This document shows, in pieces, positions 11,040 through 22,383 of a stretch of 64,000 bases of DNA. The notes under the pieces are model-generated. The model made no database searches. It was not told the origin of the DNA and saw nothing but the letters and a program-made list of their open reading frames with translations. Location of the stretch: positions 159,556,437-159,620,436 of the forward strand of contig CM028379.1 of NCBI GenBank assembly GCA_013146195.2, read 5' to 3'. Position 1 is the stretch's first letter; each line of letters starts with the position of its first letter. Both the position numbers and the translations under genes were made by a program. The stretch comes from Codonopsis lanceolata (taxonomy: Eukaryota; Streptophyta; Magnoliopsida; Asterales; Campanulaceae).

Positions 11040-13543
11040 CCTTGAACAAGGACTCAACAGAGTATTGATGTGGGTTCGCTTGATAGCGAATCGAAGAAAG
11101 TTTATAGAAGAATTATTGGAGCGTAATTATTTATGAGAATGGGCTATATTTAAATGTGAGTCAAATAGTTGCTTGATTTATAATGATAAGTTTTCCCAAG
11201 TTAGTTCTTTATAATTATGATTCTTGGAGTATTGACATTAGTAATTACCTCAAAGAATGTTACCTATCGTTGTATGGTGTATTTGAGTAATTTGATAATT
11301 CGAAGTTAAAGACACTTTCGATAGCGAAAGAGCTTCGTGTTTGGCCGATTTTACAAAACTTGATACATGGAGAAATTTGGGGTTTGTTACGTTTGGGAAG
11401 CGCAAAATCTTTACAAGTGGTTTGAGAAAAACTAGAACATACTTTTGAAAATTATGAGGAATGGAAGAAACTTAAGCGTGATTTCAAATACTTTATAGGT
11501 CCAATTATTTCTAATGAATATTGGACAACGAATTATTCCGAAGACAAATTTATGGCTAAGAAACAAAGAAGACATTTAAAGAAAATAGAGGAGATGAAAG
11601 AAATTTTGAAGAAGATTGATGGGGAAAAAGAAATTGAAAAGAGAACACACGATACAGTAGATGGAAGACGAAAAGAAAATGAATTGGAAGAGAATAATGA
11701 TGAAATAAAGTTTTGAATTTGGTGGTGATACGAAGGAGGAAGAGTTTGTAATTGAAGATACATGTGGTGGCACAAACGAGGAATAATCGATTGGAAATTC
11801 AGTTGTTTTTGGTGATACAAGAGATATTAAAGAATTACTTTCTCAAGTAATTAGTGTTGAAAATTTGTTAGTTGAAAATTAAAAATTGGGTGAGGAAAAG
11901 AAATATATGGAGTTTAAGAATTTGTGGAGAAACAAAGTGGAAATAAAATTAAAACTTTGAGAACTGATAGGGGTACCGAATATCTTGTTTGTGATGATTT
12001 TCTTGAGAAGCATGGTATTGAACATCAGTTGATTGCTAGATATACTCCGCGACAAAATGATGTAGCATAGAGAAAAAATTGAACAGTTCTGGATATGGTT
12101 AGATGCATGTTGAGTTTCAAGAAATTGTCCAAGAGTTTTTGAGCCGAAGCAGTTGCGTGTACAATTTATGTTTTGAACAAGTACTTAACAAGAAGTGTGC
12201 GTGATAGAACTCCACAGGAAGCCTGGAGTGGTCGAAGACCATTTATTGGAGATCATAGGGTGTTTGGTTGTATTGCTTATTCTCACGTGCCAAAGAAACT
12301 TGATGACAAAAGTGAAAAGTATATTTTTATTGGGTATAGTGATGTGTCAAAAGCTTATAAATTGTTCAATCCAATGACAAATAAGGTTATTGTTAATAGA
12401 GATGCGACTTACGATGAGATTGCTGTTTGTGATTGGTCTTCTAAAGAAAAAGAAAAATTCAAATTTTGATTCTCCAAATGTTTTTGCTTAAGACAAAGAT
12501 GTTAATGTTCAATGTGAAGTTCCAACTCCTACAATTGCATATGGATAAAGTTTTGAGCGTCCGCAGAGACAGCGCAACTTACCAACTAGGTTGCAAGATT
12601 ATGTTGTGGGTAATGATAATGAGATATCCGATGAAGATATGGTGAATTTCGCTTTATTTGCAGATTGTGATCCTGTTAATTTCGATGAGGCATCTTGTGA
12701 AGATCATTGGATTCAAGCAATGGATGATGAGATTCATGCGATTGAGAAGAATAATACATGGGAGCTTATTACTTTGCCAAGTAGTAAAAAAGCGATTGGT
12801 GTGAAGTGAGTTTACAAGACTAAGTATAAACAAAGTGATGAAGTTGATCGTTACAAGGCAATGTTAGTTGCAAAAGGTTACAAGCAAAAGCTAGGTATTG
12901 ATTATTTTGAAGTATTTGCACCAGTTGCTAGACTTGATACTGTTCGTATGATTATTTCTCTAGCTGCACAAAATAGTTGGAAAATTTATCAAATGGATGT
13001 TAAATCGACTTTCTTGAATGACGTCCTTGAAGAGGAGGTATATGTTGAACAACCTGTAGGGTATGTTCAAAGAGGCAATGAAGATAAAGTTTACATGTTG
13101 AATTTGTATGGTTTGAAACAAGCTCCTAGAGCTTGGTACACTCGCATTGATTTTTATTTTGTGAAGAATGGTTTTCAAAGATGTCCGTATGAGCATACTT
13201 TATATGTCAAATCGTTGCATGGTGATATTCTTTTTGTTTGCTTGTAAGTTGATGATTTGATTTTAACTGGCAATAATTCGAGGTTGGTGGCACAATTTAG
13301 GGAGGCTATGATAAATCAATTTGAGATGACAGATTTGGGGCATATGTCTTACTTTCTTGGAATTGAAGTTGCTCAAGTAGATGGTGGAATTTTTATTTCG
13401 CAGAAAAAGTATCCTAGTGATATTTTGAAGAAGTTTAAGATGGATAAGGCTAAACCAATTTTGTCTTCACTTGAGGCGAAGTTGAAGTTAGTGAGTGATG
13501 GTAATGGTGGTTTTGTTGATTCTACTTATTTTAGAAGACTAGT
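11040..13543 (+). pseudogene. Copia-2 gag-integrase-RT remnant (left part)
   Basis: A degraded gag lies at about 11040-11900. An integrase tail begins near 11955 (LRTDRGTEY), with stops where relatives have Glu and Arg (PRQNDVA then stop), and continues in 12173-12469. RT follows at 12591-13543, with TGA for Trp at about 12807. At 13245-13247 a TAA replaces the Tyr of the YVDD box, so the catalytic motif itself carries the stop. Protease and the zinc knuckle were not recognised. The frame ends abruptly at the insertion point. Confidence 0.88.
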
Positions 13544-14897
13544 GAGGTTTACGTGCGTTGCACGTGGTGTTAATGATTTTTTAAAAGTGATTTGTTAGTT
13601 CTTTCATTTTCTAGTTGACTTTTAATTATTAAATTTTTGTGTGTTTTAATCTTTACAGTTTTTGAGACTTATAAATTATGTTGTTGTGTGTTTAGCATTT
13701 CTGATACTTTGCTTTTTGGTTATTTATAATGTATGCTTTTAGTCATTGTATAGCAACGTATCCTACACATTTGTCTTTTTTGTTGGTTATTTTTAAATCT
13801 CTTTTTTTAATACCAAACATGAATTCATTCATTTTTATCAGTGTGCAAATTGAAAACAATTCAAACGTACTATCTTAGATAAGCACATTATCGTTGGATA
13901 CTTTGCTTATGCCGTTTCTGACAACGCTTTCTTTGCTTTTATTACCCAAAGAGAAACTTCTTTTTCTTCTTCTCCAACAACTCTTTCTCTGCTTCTTCTC
14001 CATCAGTGACCTCTTATGTAAATTTTAATTGAGATAAAACTCAAGAGTGTATGAATCTTTTATTCAAAATTTTATATTAAAAAAATAATAAAAATAAATC
14101 AGAATCATATCAGATAACAGAGAGATATAACTGAAGATCAGATAATCACAATCAGGTGACAAGGCCGCCACGAATAAGAACCCACAAAAAATTAAAGCTG
14201 TCACAGCCCCCTGACATTTCTCCCTTTCTCTCTCGTACAACACAATACACAAGCATACACCACAAATTTTAAAACTCATATTTGAACCAATCACAAATGT
14301 ATACGACAAAGATGAGGCACACCATGGTTCAATCCGTCTCCATCATCCCTAACTTCAACTCTAATAAATTTCTCATTGGCACCGTTGATATTGTTTATGG
14401 TTTGATTGGACCAAATTATCAATCTTAAACATTATTCGTCACCGTGTCTATCACTACGGTTACCAGACATGACATCATCATCACCAAATTTGACATAGAA
14501 TATGGAAACGCTACAAAATTACGTAGAGGGCCAAAGTGGGTTTGGTGGATACTTAGGGGGAAATTTGTATTTTAGACTACTTTTGATGGGGTCAAAATAT
14601 GATTAGCTCTCAAAATTACACAATAAATTTCACATTGCACCCTAACCTATGAAATGTCTCACTTGCATACCTTATTTTTTTATTTGTCCCACTTTTCCCC
14701 CTTCCGTCTATGGGTGTTGAAAATAGTAACGGAAAATTGTATGTGCATGTCACATGAAGATTATTTTGATCATTTTTCTTGGGGTGCAAAATGAGATTTG
14801 ATTATAACTTCAATATTTAGTTACCCATTTAGTATTTAAAATAAGTTTTAAAATAAAAATAATAAATAATTGTTCCAATAATCCAAAAGTAATTATA

Positions 14898-16124
14898 TGG
14901 CTAATTTACAATTCCCCACTCGCAAAGTATCCACCAAATCGCTTAGTGCACCATAACCTAAGGTTTGTCCCATAATGGTATGTGATGCTACATTTTTTTT
15001 TCATTTTTCACCTTACCTTTGACAGACGTTAAAAAATTCACTTAAAATAGCACGTGATCTTCCACGTGCGGGGCAAAAATGACATTTCTCTTATCTGGGT
15101 AAATAGTAAATGTATTAAAAGAAAAAACTCTAATCTCACATCCTCTCATTCTCTCATCTCCTGGTGCAATCCCATCTTCGGCTCCATCGTAATAGCCGTC
15201 ATCTCCAGCTTAAACCCTTCATATTCCAGTCAATCCTATCACATCTCTGGCGCTTACCTCTTTCAATTTTAGTCAAATTTCATCTTCGATCTCCCTCATT
15301 CTGTCCCCTACAAAAGTCATGCCTGAAGTAGCAATCAGAGGCTATAAAGTATACTTACTAAAAACCCTTATAAAAACATGAGATTAACATAAAACCAATA
15401 ACTCATATCGTCGAATTCATCAGAAAGAGAGACGGGCATGAATTAAGATAAATGGTAATGGGTTTTATTGAAATACTCTTCAATTTTGCTGGAGAAAATT
15501 GAGTATACAATCGACGTGCATATGGCTTAAAATATCAAAATTGAGAGGATGTTGAAGAAACTATGGTTCTAGATGATTTCAACCTCAGAGTAACTGTCAT
15601 GGTGGTCGGGTTGAATTATTTAAAGAATTATGAGAGAAAAAGTAAAGTAAAATTATCTTCTGGGTTAAGAGAGAGAAATTTGGAGGGAGTGGACAAAACT
15701 CAGATCGGGTTCTGGGTTAATTTTTGTTTTGGGGATGACTGAAGACCGGAAAACATGGTGTGTCTTTTTTCTAGATTTTATTTCAGCAAGAAAAAAAGGA
15801 ATGGTGGACCCCCGCTCCATTTTTTTTAACATTTTAACTTTACACACATTTATATAATTTTTTTAGAAAATTATATTTTATTTCTTAATTTTATTAGGCT
15901 AAAATACATTTAGCACCCCCAAAGTTTACACAAAAATTCCTAATATTTCCCTCGAGTTAACAATCACAAGGAAATGTGAAATTAACGTTACTTTTCTAAC
16001 GGCTGTGGTTACAGTGAAAAATAGGGAGAAAAAAAACGTCAGATACTATTATGGAACAAACCTTAGGGTTTTAGTGCATAATGTGATTTAGTGGATACTT
16101 TTTGAGGGGAATTGTAATTTGACA
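14898..16124. mobile_element. Long-TIR non-autonomous DNA element (MULE- or hAT-like)
   Basis: The left end (14898-about 15060) and the reverse complement of the right end (about 15950-16124) are alignable for more than 100 bases. They share ACAATTCCCC, AAAGTATCCAC and CTAAGGTTTGT. Direct repeats TAATTATA flank at 14890-14897 and 16125-16132. The middle has no transposase. A partial relative of the right end lies just upstream near 14540-14580 (GGTGGATACTTAGGGGG). Confidence 0.75.
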
Positions 16125-16145
16125 TAATTATAAGGAAAATGCTAT

Positions 16146-16252
16146 CCTTACAACTAATCATATTACTTTCATTACAACTAAGTTTTGAAGTACTGCAAAA
16201 AGTTGTTTTGGACAAAGACATTTTTATTCTTTTTCAAAGTTTAGTTGTAAGG
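16146..16252. repeat. Hairpin-forming inverted repeat
   Basis: CCTTACAACTAA at 16146-16157 is the exact reverse complement of TTAGTTGTAAGG at 16241-16252. Probably a small MITE remnant. Confidence 0.7.
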
Positions 16253-16449
16253 AAAGTTATAAAATTATTCGTAAGGCTAGTAACGTTGTTATTATAATTT
16301 TTCTAATATTTAAATTAAAAATTAAAAAATTACATTACTCTCAAAAATGAAATTTAGAATTAATTTATTTTATTTTTTATCATTAGCTTTCTTCCATCAA
16401 CCTTATCATTCATAGACCCACCACCATTATCACCTCAAACAACACCATT

Positions 16450-18000
16450 AACCCAAAAATCAATTTTTTATTTGATTATATTTTTTGTCTAATTCTTTAC
16501 TCATTCGTTCAAATTAACCTATATGCAAAACTCGTCATTTATAGACCCACCACCAACACAACCTTAAATTTCACTATTTACAAATACAAATTAATTTTTT
16601 TGAATTTTCAAATTTGAAGATTGAAACTCAAGTCCATATGAAGATTTGAAAAATTGATGATTTGGAAATCTAATAATTTCATATTCCACCAAAACTACCA
16701 TTGTCATACTTACAATCACCCCAAACACCACTCCTAACCACCACCACCAGCATCCTTGCAATTGCCGCCACCGCCATCACCAATCACCACCACTAAAAAA
16801 ACATGTTCACCTTGCTTTGCTAAAACGAAAAAATAAAATATCTTTTACTTTCGTTAAGTCACTGTTAAAATTGGATGACAGTTAGGGATAGTGACGAAAT
16901 TGCATATATCTTTAAAAGTATAATGACAATTTCGCTTGAAACATAATACAGTGGCAAAATATAACAATTAATCAAAGTACATTGGCAAAATTAATCATTT
17001 TTCCCTCAAAAAGTTAATTTTTTATTTGATTTGATTCATTTTTTAATTCTTTACTCTTTCCTTCAAAATAACTAATTTACAAAACTCATCATTTATAGAC
17101 ACATCATGACACAACTTTGAATTTCACTTTTTACAAACTCAAATTCAATTTTTTGAATTTTCAAATATTTAAATTGAAACCAAAATCCATGTGGATATTT
17201 GAAAATATAATGATTTGAAAATCTCAAAATGTTGTATTTCATCTAAATCACCACTGCCATCCCTACAATTGCCGCCACCACCGCCCCTAACACCACCATT
17301 CCTACAGCCGTCAGTATTACTATCACCACCAGTCCACCACCAAGAAATGTATTCACCTCGCATTGTTCAAATGAAGACATATCATTTTTTTAGCTTCCGA
17401 TTAGTCAGACTTTTTTCTTAGAATGCCTCACATTTCTTAGTTCCTATCCACTTTCGGTGTCAAATTACTAAAAGTGTGAGTTGTAACTATAAATCAAAGT
17501 GCAGTGGCAAAATTAACCATTTTTCCCTCGAAAAATTAATTTTTTATTTGATTTGATTCCTTTTTTAATTCTTTACTCCTTCTTTCAAAATAATTAATTT
17601 GCAAAACTCATCATTTATAGACACATCACGACACAACTTTGAATTTCACTTTTTACAAACTCAAATTCCATTTTTTGAATTTTAAAATATTCAAATTGAA
17701 ACAAAAACCCATGTGGATATTTGAAAATATAATGATTTGAAAATATCACAATGTTGTATTTCATCTAAACCACCTCTGTCATCCCTAAAAATTGCCGCCG
17801 CCACCGCCCCTAACATCACCATCCCTACAGTCGTTAGTATTACTATCATCACCACCAAGAAATACATTCACATTGCCTTGTTCAAATGAAGACATATAAT
17901 CTTTTTAGCTTCCGATTAGTCGGACTTTTTTCTAAGAACGTCTCACATTTCTTAGTTCCTATCCACTTTCGGTATCAAATTACTAAGCAAGGAGATAATC
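16450..18000 (+). repeat. Tandem array A, about 522-555 bp unit, three copies
   Basis: The anchor AATTTTTTATTTGATT recurs near 16461, 17014 and 17536. Each unit runs through an AAACTCATCATTTATAGAC block, a GATGATTTGAAAATCT-like block, a CCACC/GCCGCC-rich block and an AAATGAAGACATAT block. The second and third copies are very similar; the first is more diverged. Short ORFs in it repeat with the array and are not genes. Confidence 0.85.
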
Positions 18001-18363
18001 TAATTAAATTTAGGATATACTACTTGAAAATATGTCTGTTGGTGACAGTATCTTCCAATAAAATAAGAGTTGTGGTAGAAGAAAAGAAAGTCGATAGCCA
18101 AGGGGGGATATAGAGATTCTCATATGTAACTACATCAAGTCCTATGAAGAGGAACAAACAAGTTAAGAGCAAAAGAGGTTTGATGTTTGGAACGCAGTTA
18201 TGGAGAGAAGTAAAATATTTAAACTCAGTTATTTGTGATTACTACAATTAGTTTTGTTTGTAATACCTACAAGTTTGGGAACAGTATGATAGTTTTTAAG
18301 ACTGCTTGTAATAGTTTGAAAAATTCAAAGAAGTAAACAATAGATTTTAGTTTTTTTTTTAAT

Positions 18364-20030
18364 AACAAAACGTACAGATTCATCAAAAGGTTCTTCATTT
18401 TTTTTCATCTTCATGACATTATGACATATTTTCTTAACTCATTTATCTTATTTTATTCATGAGTAATAACTAAATATGCTACAAATTTGCTTAATATCTT
18501 GATACTTACCAACAATTCTATTATTATAAATACAATTTTTCATATAAATCTAATAATGTCTTTCCCGAACATATTTAAGAAAGTAAAATCATATTCTTTT
18601 TTAGTTTCGAATAAAGTTTTACTGTCTCGACTGAATAAGAATATTTTTATCATTTTAGAAAATATTGGGCGACATTTGTAACGATAATGGTAGGTGGGAG
18701 AAACTGATAAGAAAATCAAAATATAAAACGAAATGAATATAATTAAAAAAATGTAGGACCTAACTTTAAATATGTACAAGTCAATAGATTAAATTATTAT
18801 TTAATTATTCATGGAATTAATTAGTCTATGACAAATTTACTCTTTTGGTCTTAATTAATGGTGAGTGATTTATTATATTTATGGCTAATTTTTTTCCAAT
18901 CATTATTGTTTGGAATGATAAATTTGTGTGTATTGTCCTTAACAAAACGCACAGATTCATTAAAGGGTTCTTTATTTTTTTTCATCCTTTTGACATTATG
19001 ACACGTTTTCTTAACCCATTTATCTTATTTTATTCACGGATAATAACTAAACATGCTACAAATTTGTTTAATATCTCGATACTTACCAATAATTCTATTA
19101 TTATAGATACAATTTTTCATATAAATCTAATAATGTCTTTCCCGAACATATTTAAAAAAGTAAAACTATATTATTTTTTAGTTTCGAATAAAGTTTTATT
19201 GTCTCGACTGAGTAAGGGTGTTTTTGTCATTTTAGAAAATATTAGGCGACATTTGTAACGCTAATGGTAAGAGGGGAAACTGATAAGAAAATCAAAATAT
19301 AAAACGAAATGAATATAATTTAAAAAATGTAGGACCTAACTTTAAAATATGTACAAGTCAAGAGATCAAATTATTATTAAATTATTCATAGAATTAATTA
19401 GCCTATGACAAATTTAATCTTTTGACATTAATTAATGGCAAGTAATTTATTATATTTACTATAGTTACTTTTTTCAAATAATTATTGTTTGCCATGATAA
19501 ATTTATGCGTATTGTCATTAACAAAAGACACAAATTCATCAAATGATTCTTCATTTTTTTCATCTTTTTAACATTATGACACATTTTCTTAACTTATTTC
19601 TCTTATTTTATTCATGGGTAATAACTAAACATGCTACAAATTTTGCTTAATATCTCGATATTCATCGACAATTCTATTATTATAGATACAAATTTTCATA
19701 TAAATCTAATAATGTCTTTCCCGGACATATTTAAGAAAGTAAAACCATATTATTTTTTAGTTTCGAATAAAGTTTTATTGTCTCGACTGAGTAAGAGTGT
19801 TTTTGTCATTTTAGAAAATATTGGGCGACATTTGTAACGATAATGGTAGGAGGGAGAAAATAATAAGAAAATCAAAATACAAGACGAAATTAATAGAATT
19901 TAAAAAATATAGGGCCTAACTTTAAATTAGGTACAAGTCAAGGGATCCAACTATTATTTAATTATTCATGGAATTAATTAGTCTATGACAAATTTACTCT
20001 TTTAGCCTTAATTAATGGTGAGTGATGTAT
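18364..20030 (+). repeat. Tandem array B, about 578 bp unit, nearly three copies
   Basis: Unit starts (AACAAAA[CG]) fall at 18364, 18941 and 19520, giving periods of 577 and 579 bp. Each unit holds TAATGTCTTTCCC[GA]AACATATTTAA and ends with an AATTAATTAGTCTATGACAAATTTACTC-like block. Each contains the same short frame starting MSFPNIFKKVK (third copy MSFPDIF), but changes and AT-richness suggest this is incidental. Confidence 0.92.
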
Positions 20031-20095
20031 TAAGTTAAGGGGTAGATTTGTCCATACATTAAGTTTTAAGAGACAACCTAGACTTTTATAGGTAG

Positions 20096-20181
20096 TTAAA
20101 TTAAATAAATTAAATTAAATTAAATAAATAAATTAAATTAAATTAAATAAATTAGATTAGATTAGATAGATAGATTAGATT
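20096..20181 (+). repeat. Simple-repeat tail (TAAAT/TTAGA)n
   Basis: Short units of AAATTAAATT turning into TTAGATTAGA run to the insertion junction. Non-LTR retrotransposons of the RTE clade often end this way, which is only suggestive here. Confidence 0.85.
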
Positions 20182-21081
20182 AGATTGGTTGGGAGTTTGA
20201 GATATTTAACTTCAATAAGACCAGATATTGTTTATGACGTTAGATTGATTAGCAGATTTATGGAGTCTCCACGTCAATCTCATTTGTAAGCTGCAAAACG
20301 AATTTTACGTTATATTCGAGGTACGTGTAGTGATGATATTTTTTATTCGAGTTCTAGTGATGGGAAGCTAGTTGGTTATACAGATAGCGATTGGGTGAGA
20401 ATATAAAAAGTACTTAGGGTTATGCATTTTATCTTGGTTCAGACGTGTTTTCATGGTCTTCAAAGAAACAACTGGTTGTCACTCTCTCTACAGCTGAAGC
20501 AGAATACATGGTAACAACGGGTAGTGCTACTCAAGCGGTGTTGTTGCGTAAATTGCTCAATGTTTTACAATTTAAACAAGATGGTCCAACGAAAATTTTA
20601 TGTGATAACAAGTCGGCGATTGCATTATCGAATAATTCAGTTTTTCATGGTCGAAGCAAGCGTATCAACATCAAGTTTCTTCCATTCAAGTGTTACCAAA
20701 GATGAGTTGTTGAAGTATTGTTTTGGTTATTCAATCAATGAATTTCAAGATTTTATTGGCAAAGAAGATTGATATTTTCTTCAAGTGGATAATGGAGATT
20801 GTATAAAGTTCTCTAGATCATGCATTGATGGATATGTTGAATTAGATAAAAACTACATCGGTGAGTTTGAAGATGAATGAGTTAACATGAAAGATTATTT
20901 TGATCGTGAAGAAAAAGTCAAGAAGTTGTATATCAAGTAGAAAGTTCGTCCTCAATCGCAAGTGAAGATGAAGACCGATGTTTGAATTCAAGTGTATGAA
21001 ATATTGACAGCCGTAAAGATTGCGTTGGATATTATTGCTCAAGATGACAATGGACCATCGAGCTTGGTTTAAGGGAGGCAA
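20182..21081 (+). pseudogene. Copia-2 RNase H remnant (right part) and 3' untranslated region
   Basis: The frame resumes with GSLRYLTSIRPDI, then RILRYIRGT and YTDSDW (RNase H first Asp), with stops near 20288 and 20405 and frame changes. 20445-20705 holds SWSSKKQ, STAEAEYM and CDNKSAIAL, all typical of copia RNase H. An A-G rich polypurine tract precedes the 3' LTR. Confidence 0.88.
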
Positions 21082-21546
21082 TGTTGACTATTAAACCAAG
21101 CACGATCCAACTAGAATTATTATTTGTTTTGAAGTTTTTATTATTTATTATTTAGTTGTCAATTAGTATTGTGTTTTCTAATTAGTTTAGAACTTAGTAT
21201 TAGGACTATTATAAATAGATGGTTTGAGAAACCTTATTACTCCATTAGAGAGGAGGATTAAAAATATAGTTGGAGAGATTTTGTGTAAGCCGACCGAGAC
21301 CATTGAGTGACGGCTTGGTGATGGGTGAAGGCTTGGTGATCGAGTGAAAATTGTTAGCCTTGTTAATTAATAAAGATATACCTCCTCCTTCATATTGTTA
21401 ATTCAATTATTAATTAATTTTAATATTAGTTATTGTTATTCCGTTACATAATATTTTGAATATAAGAAATTATTTATTCCTACAAGTTAACCCATATAAA
21501 TGGGTATCAAAGTTTTAATTAATTAAACAATTTTATATTGTCTACA
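21082..21546 (+). repeat. Copia-2 3' LTR
   Basis: 465 bp, TG...CA, matching the 5' LTR except for roughly 30 substitutions and small indels counted by eye. Confidence 0.96.
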
Positions 21547-21551
21547 ATCAC

Positions 21552-22265
21552 TCACTCAACTAATTATTATTTTTACACTTAGCGAAATTTTATGTTTCTC
21601 ACACTTGTGTCTATTTATCTTTTTTGAAAGTTGTAATTGTTTCATCATTTCAACGAAAACGACTTGTACGATGAATTTAAGGCTCATTTTTTGCTCATTA
21701 ACTGAATATAAATTGAGTTAACGTTTTCTTCCTATGTTCACAAAAAATATATACCTTGTTCACCGCCGAATTGACTTGGTAAATTATTAAGAACAAGACA
21801 AACAAGTCCTCAACAAGACATTGAGGGGGGAGGGAATTGACTTTTTTTTTGACATCGTGGATTCTTATGAAAGTTACATAAGATGATGTAATGACCGGAT
21901 GTTATATTGTCCCTTTCGCTAACTGCATCTAGTTGTCTTCATTTCTCACATTTACTGTTAGTCAAAATTCAAAATTTTGGTAAGATGATTTTTTCGTTTT
22001 TTTTTTTTTTTAAGATTGATTTTTTTACCTTATCGATTATGTATTGATGGATTAAGCTGCGAGAAAGTGAAACTCTTTTTTACGAATTATGATTTATAAG
22101 ATAGTCTTACAGAATTTTTACGAGTCTCGAGTGTACGAATTAAGATTTGTAAGTTCGTCTTCGGTCTAAGCTCAATTGACTTGGTTCAATCGTAGTTATG
22201 TTTACACCTCAGACAATTCAAGCGTTGTGGACTTTTACGGCCAAATGAGTGTCCGTCCCTCTCGC
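21552..22265. other. Intergenic region and upstream DRP1 promoter
   Basis: No gene or transposon recognised. It is AT-rich until the DRP1 core promoter. Confidence 0.5.
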
Positions 22266-22273
22266 TATATATA
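22266..22273 (+). promoter_or_regulatory. TATA box of the DRP1 gene
   Basis: TATATATA lies 111 bases before the ATG at 22384. A CT-dinucleotide-rich leader (about 22304-22370) follows, a common plant 5' UTR feature. Confidence 0.65.
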
Positions 22274-22383
22274 CAAAGCCATTACTAACACACTCAAAAT
22301 ACATTCTCTCTCTCTCTCTTGCCTACCAAAAAGGCCGGCAATACTCATCTCTCTCTCTCTCTCTCTCACACACACACTCAGAC

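Larger units (their letters stand above)
13544..20181. mobile_element. 6.6 kb non-coding insertion inside Copia-2
   Basis: The RT/RNase H reading (YFRRLV, then GSLRYLTS) is broken exactly here. AGACTAGT (13536-13543) and AGATTGGT (20182-20189) look like a target duplication with two transitions. The insert starts near ACGTGCGTTGCACGT, a short hyphenated palindrome, and ends in a TAAAT/TTAGA simple repeat. A simple-repeat tail would suit an RTE-type LINE derivative, but no endonuclease or RT frame was found, so the class is open. It contains a long-TIR element, a hairpin and two tandem arrays. Confidence 0.75.
10449..21546 (+). mobile_element. Copia-2: Ty1/copia element with both LTRs, split by an insertion
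   Basis: Two direct LTRs of 468 and 465 bp, both TGTTGA...TCTACA, enclose a tRNA-Met type primer site, integrase, RT and RNase H remnants and a polypurine tract (AAGGGAGGCA). The flanks TTCAC (10444-10448) and ATCAC (21547-21551) agree in 4 of 5 bases, fitting the 5 bp copia duplication. The coding part is interrupted between 13543 and 20182 by a foreign 6.6 kb segment. Without it the element would be about 4.5 kb. By eye the LTRs differ at roughly 30 sites, so it is not recent. Confidence 0.95.

Noticed and set aside
18487..19837. Three similar short frames starting MSFPNIFKKVK or MSFPDIF
   Set aside because: They repeat with the 578 bp tandem unit, differ in upstream reading, and have no known domain or promoter. 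Treated as a by-product of the array.
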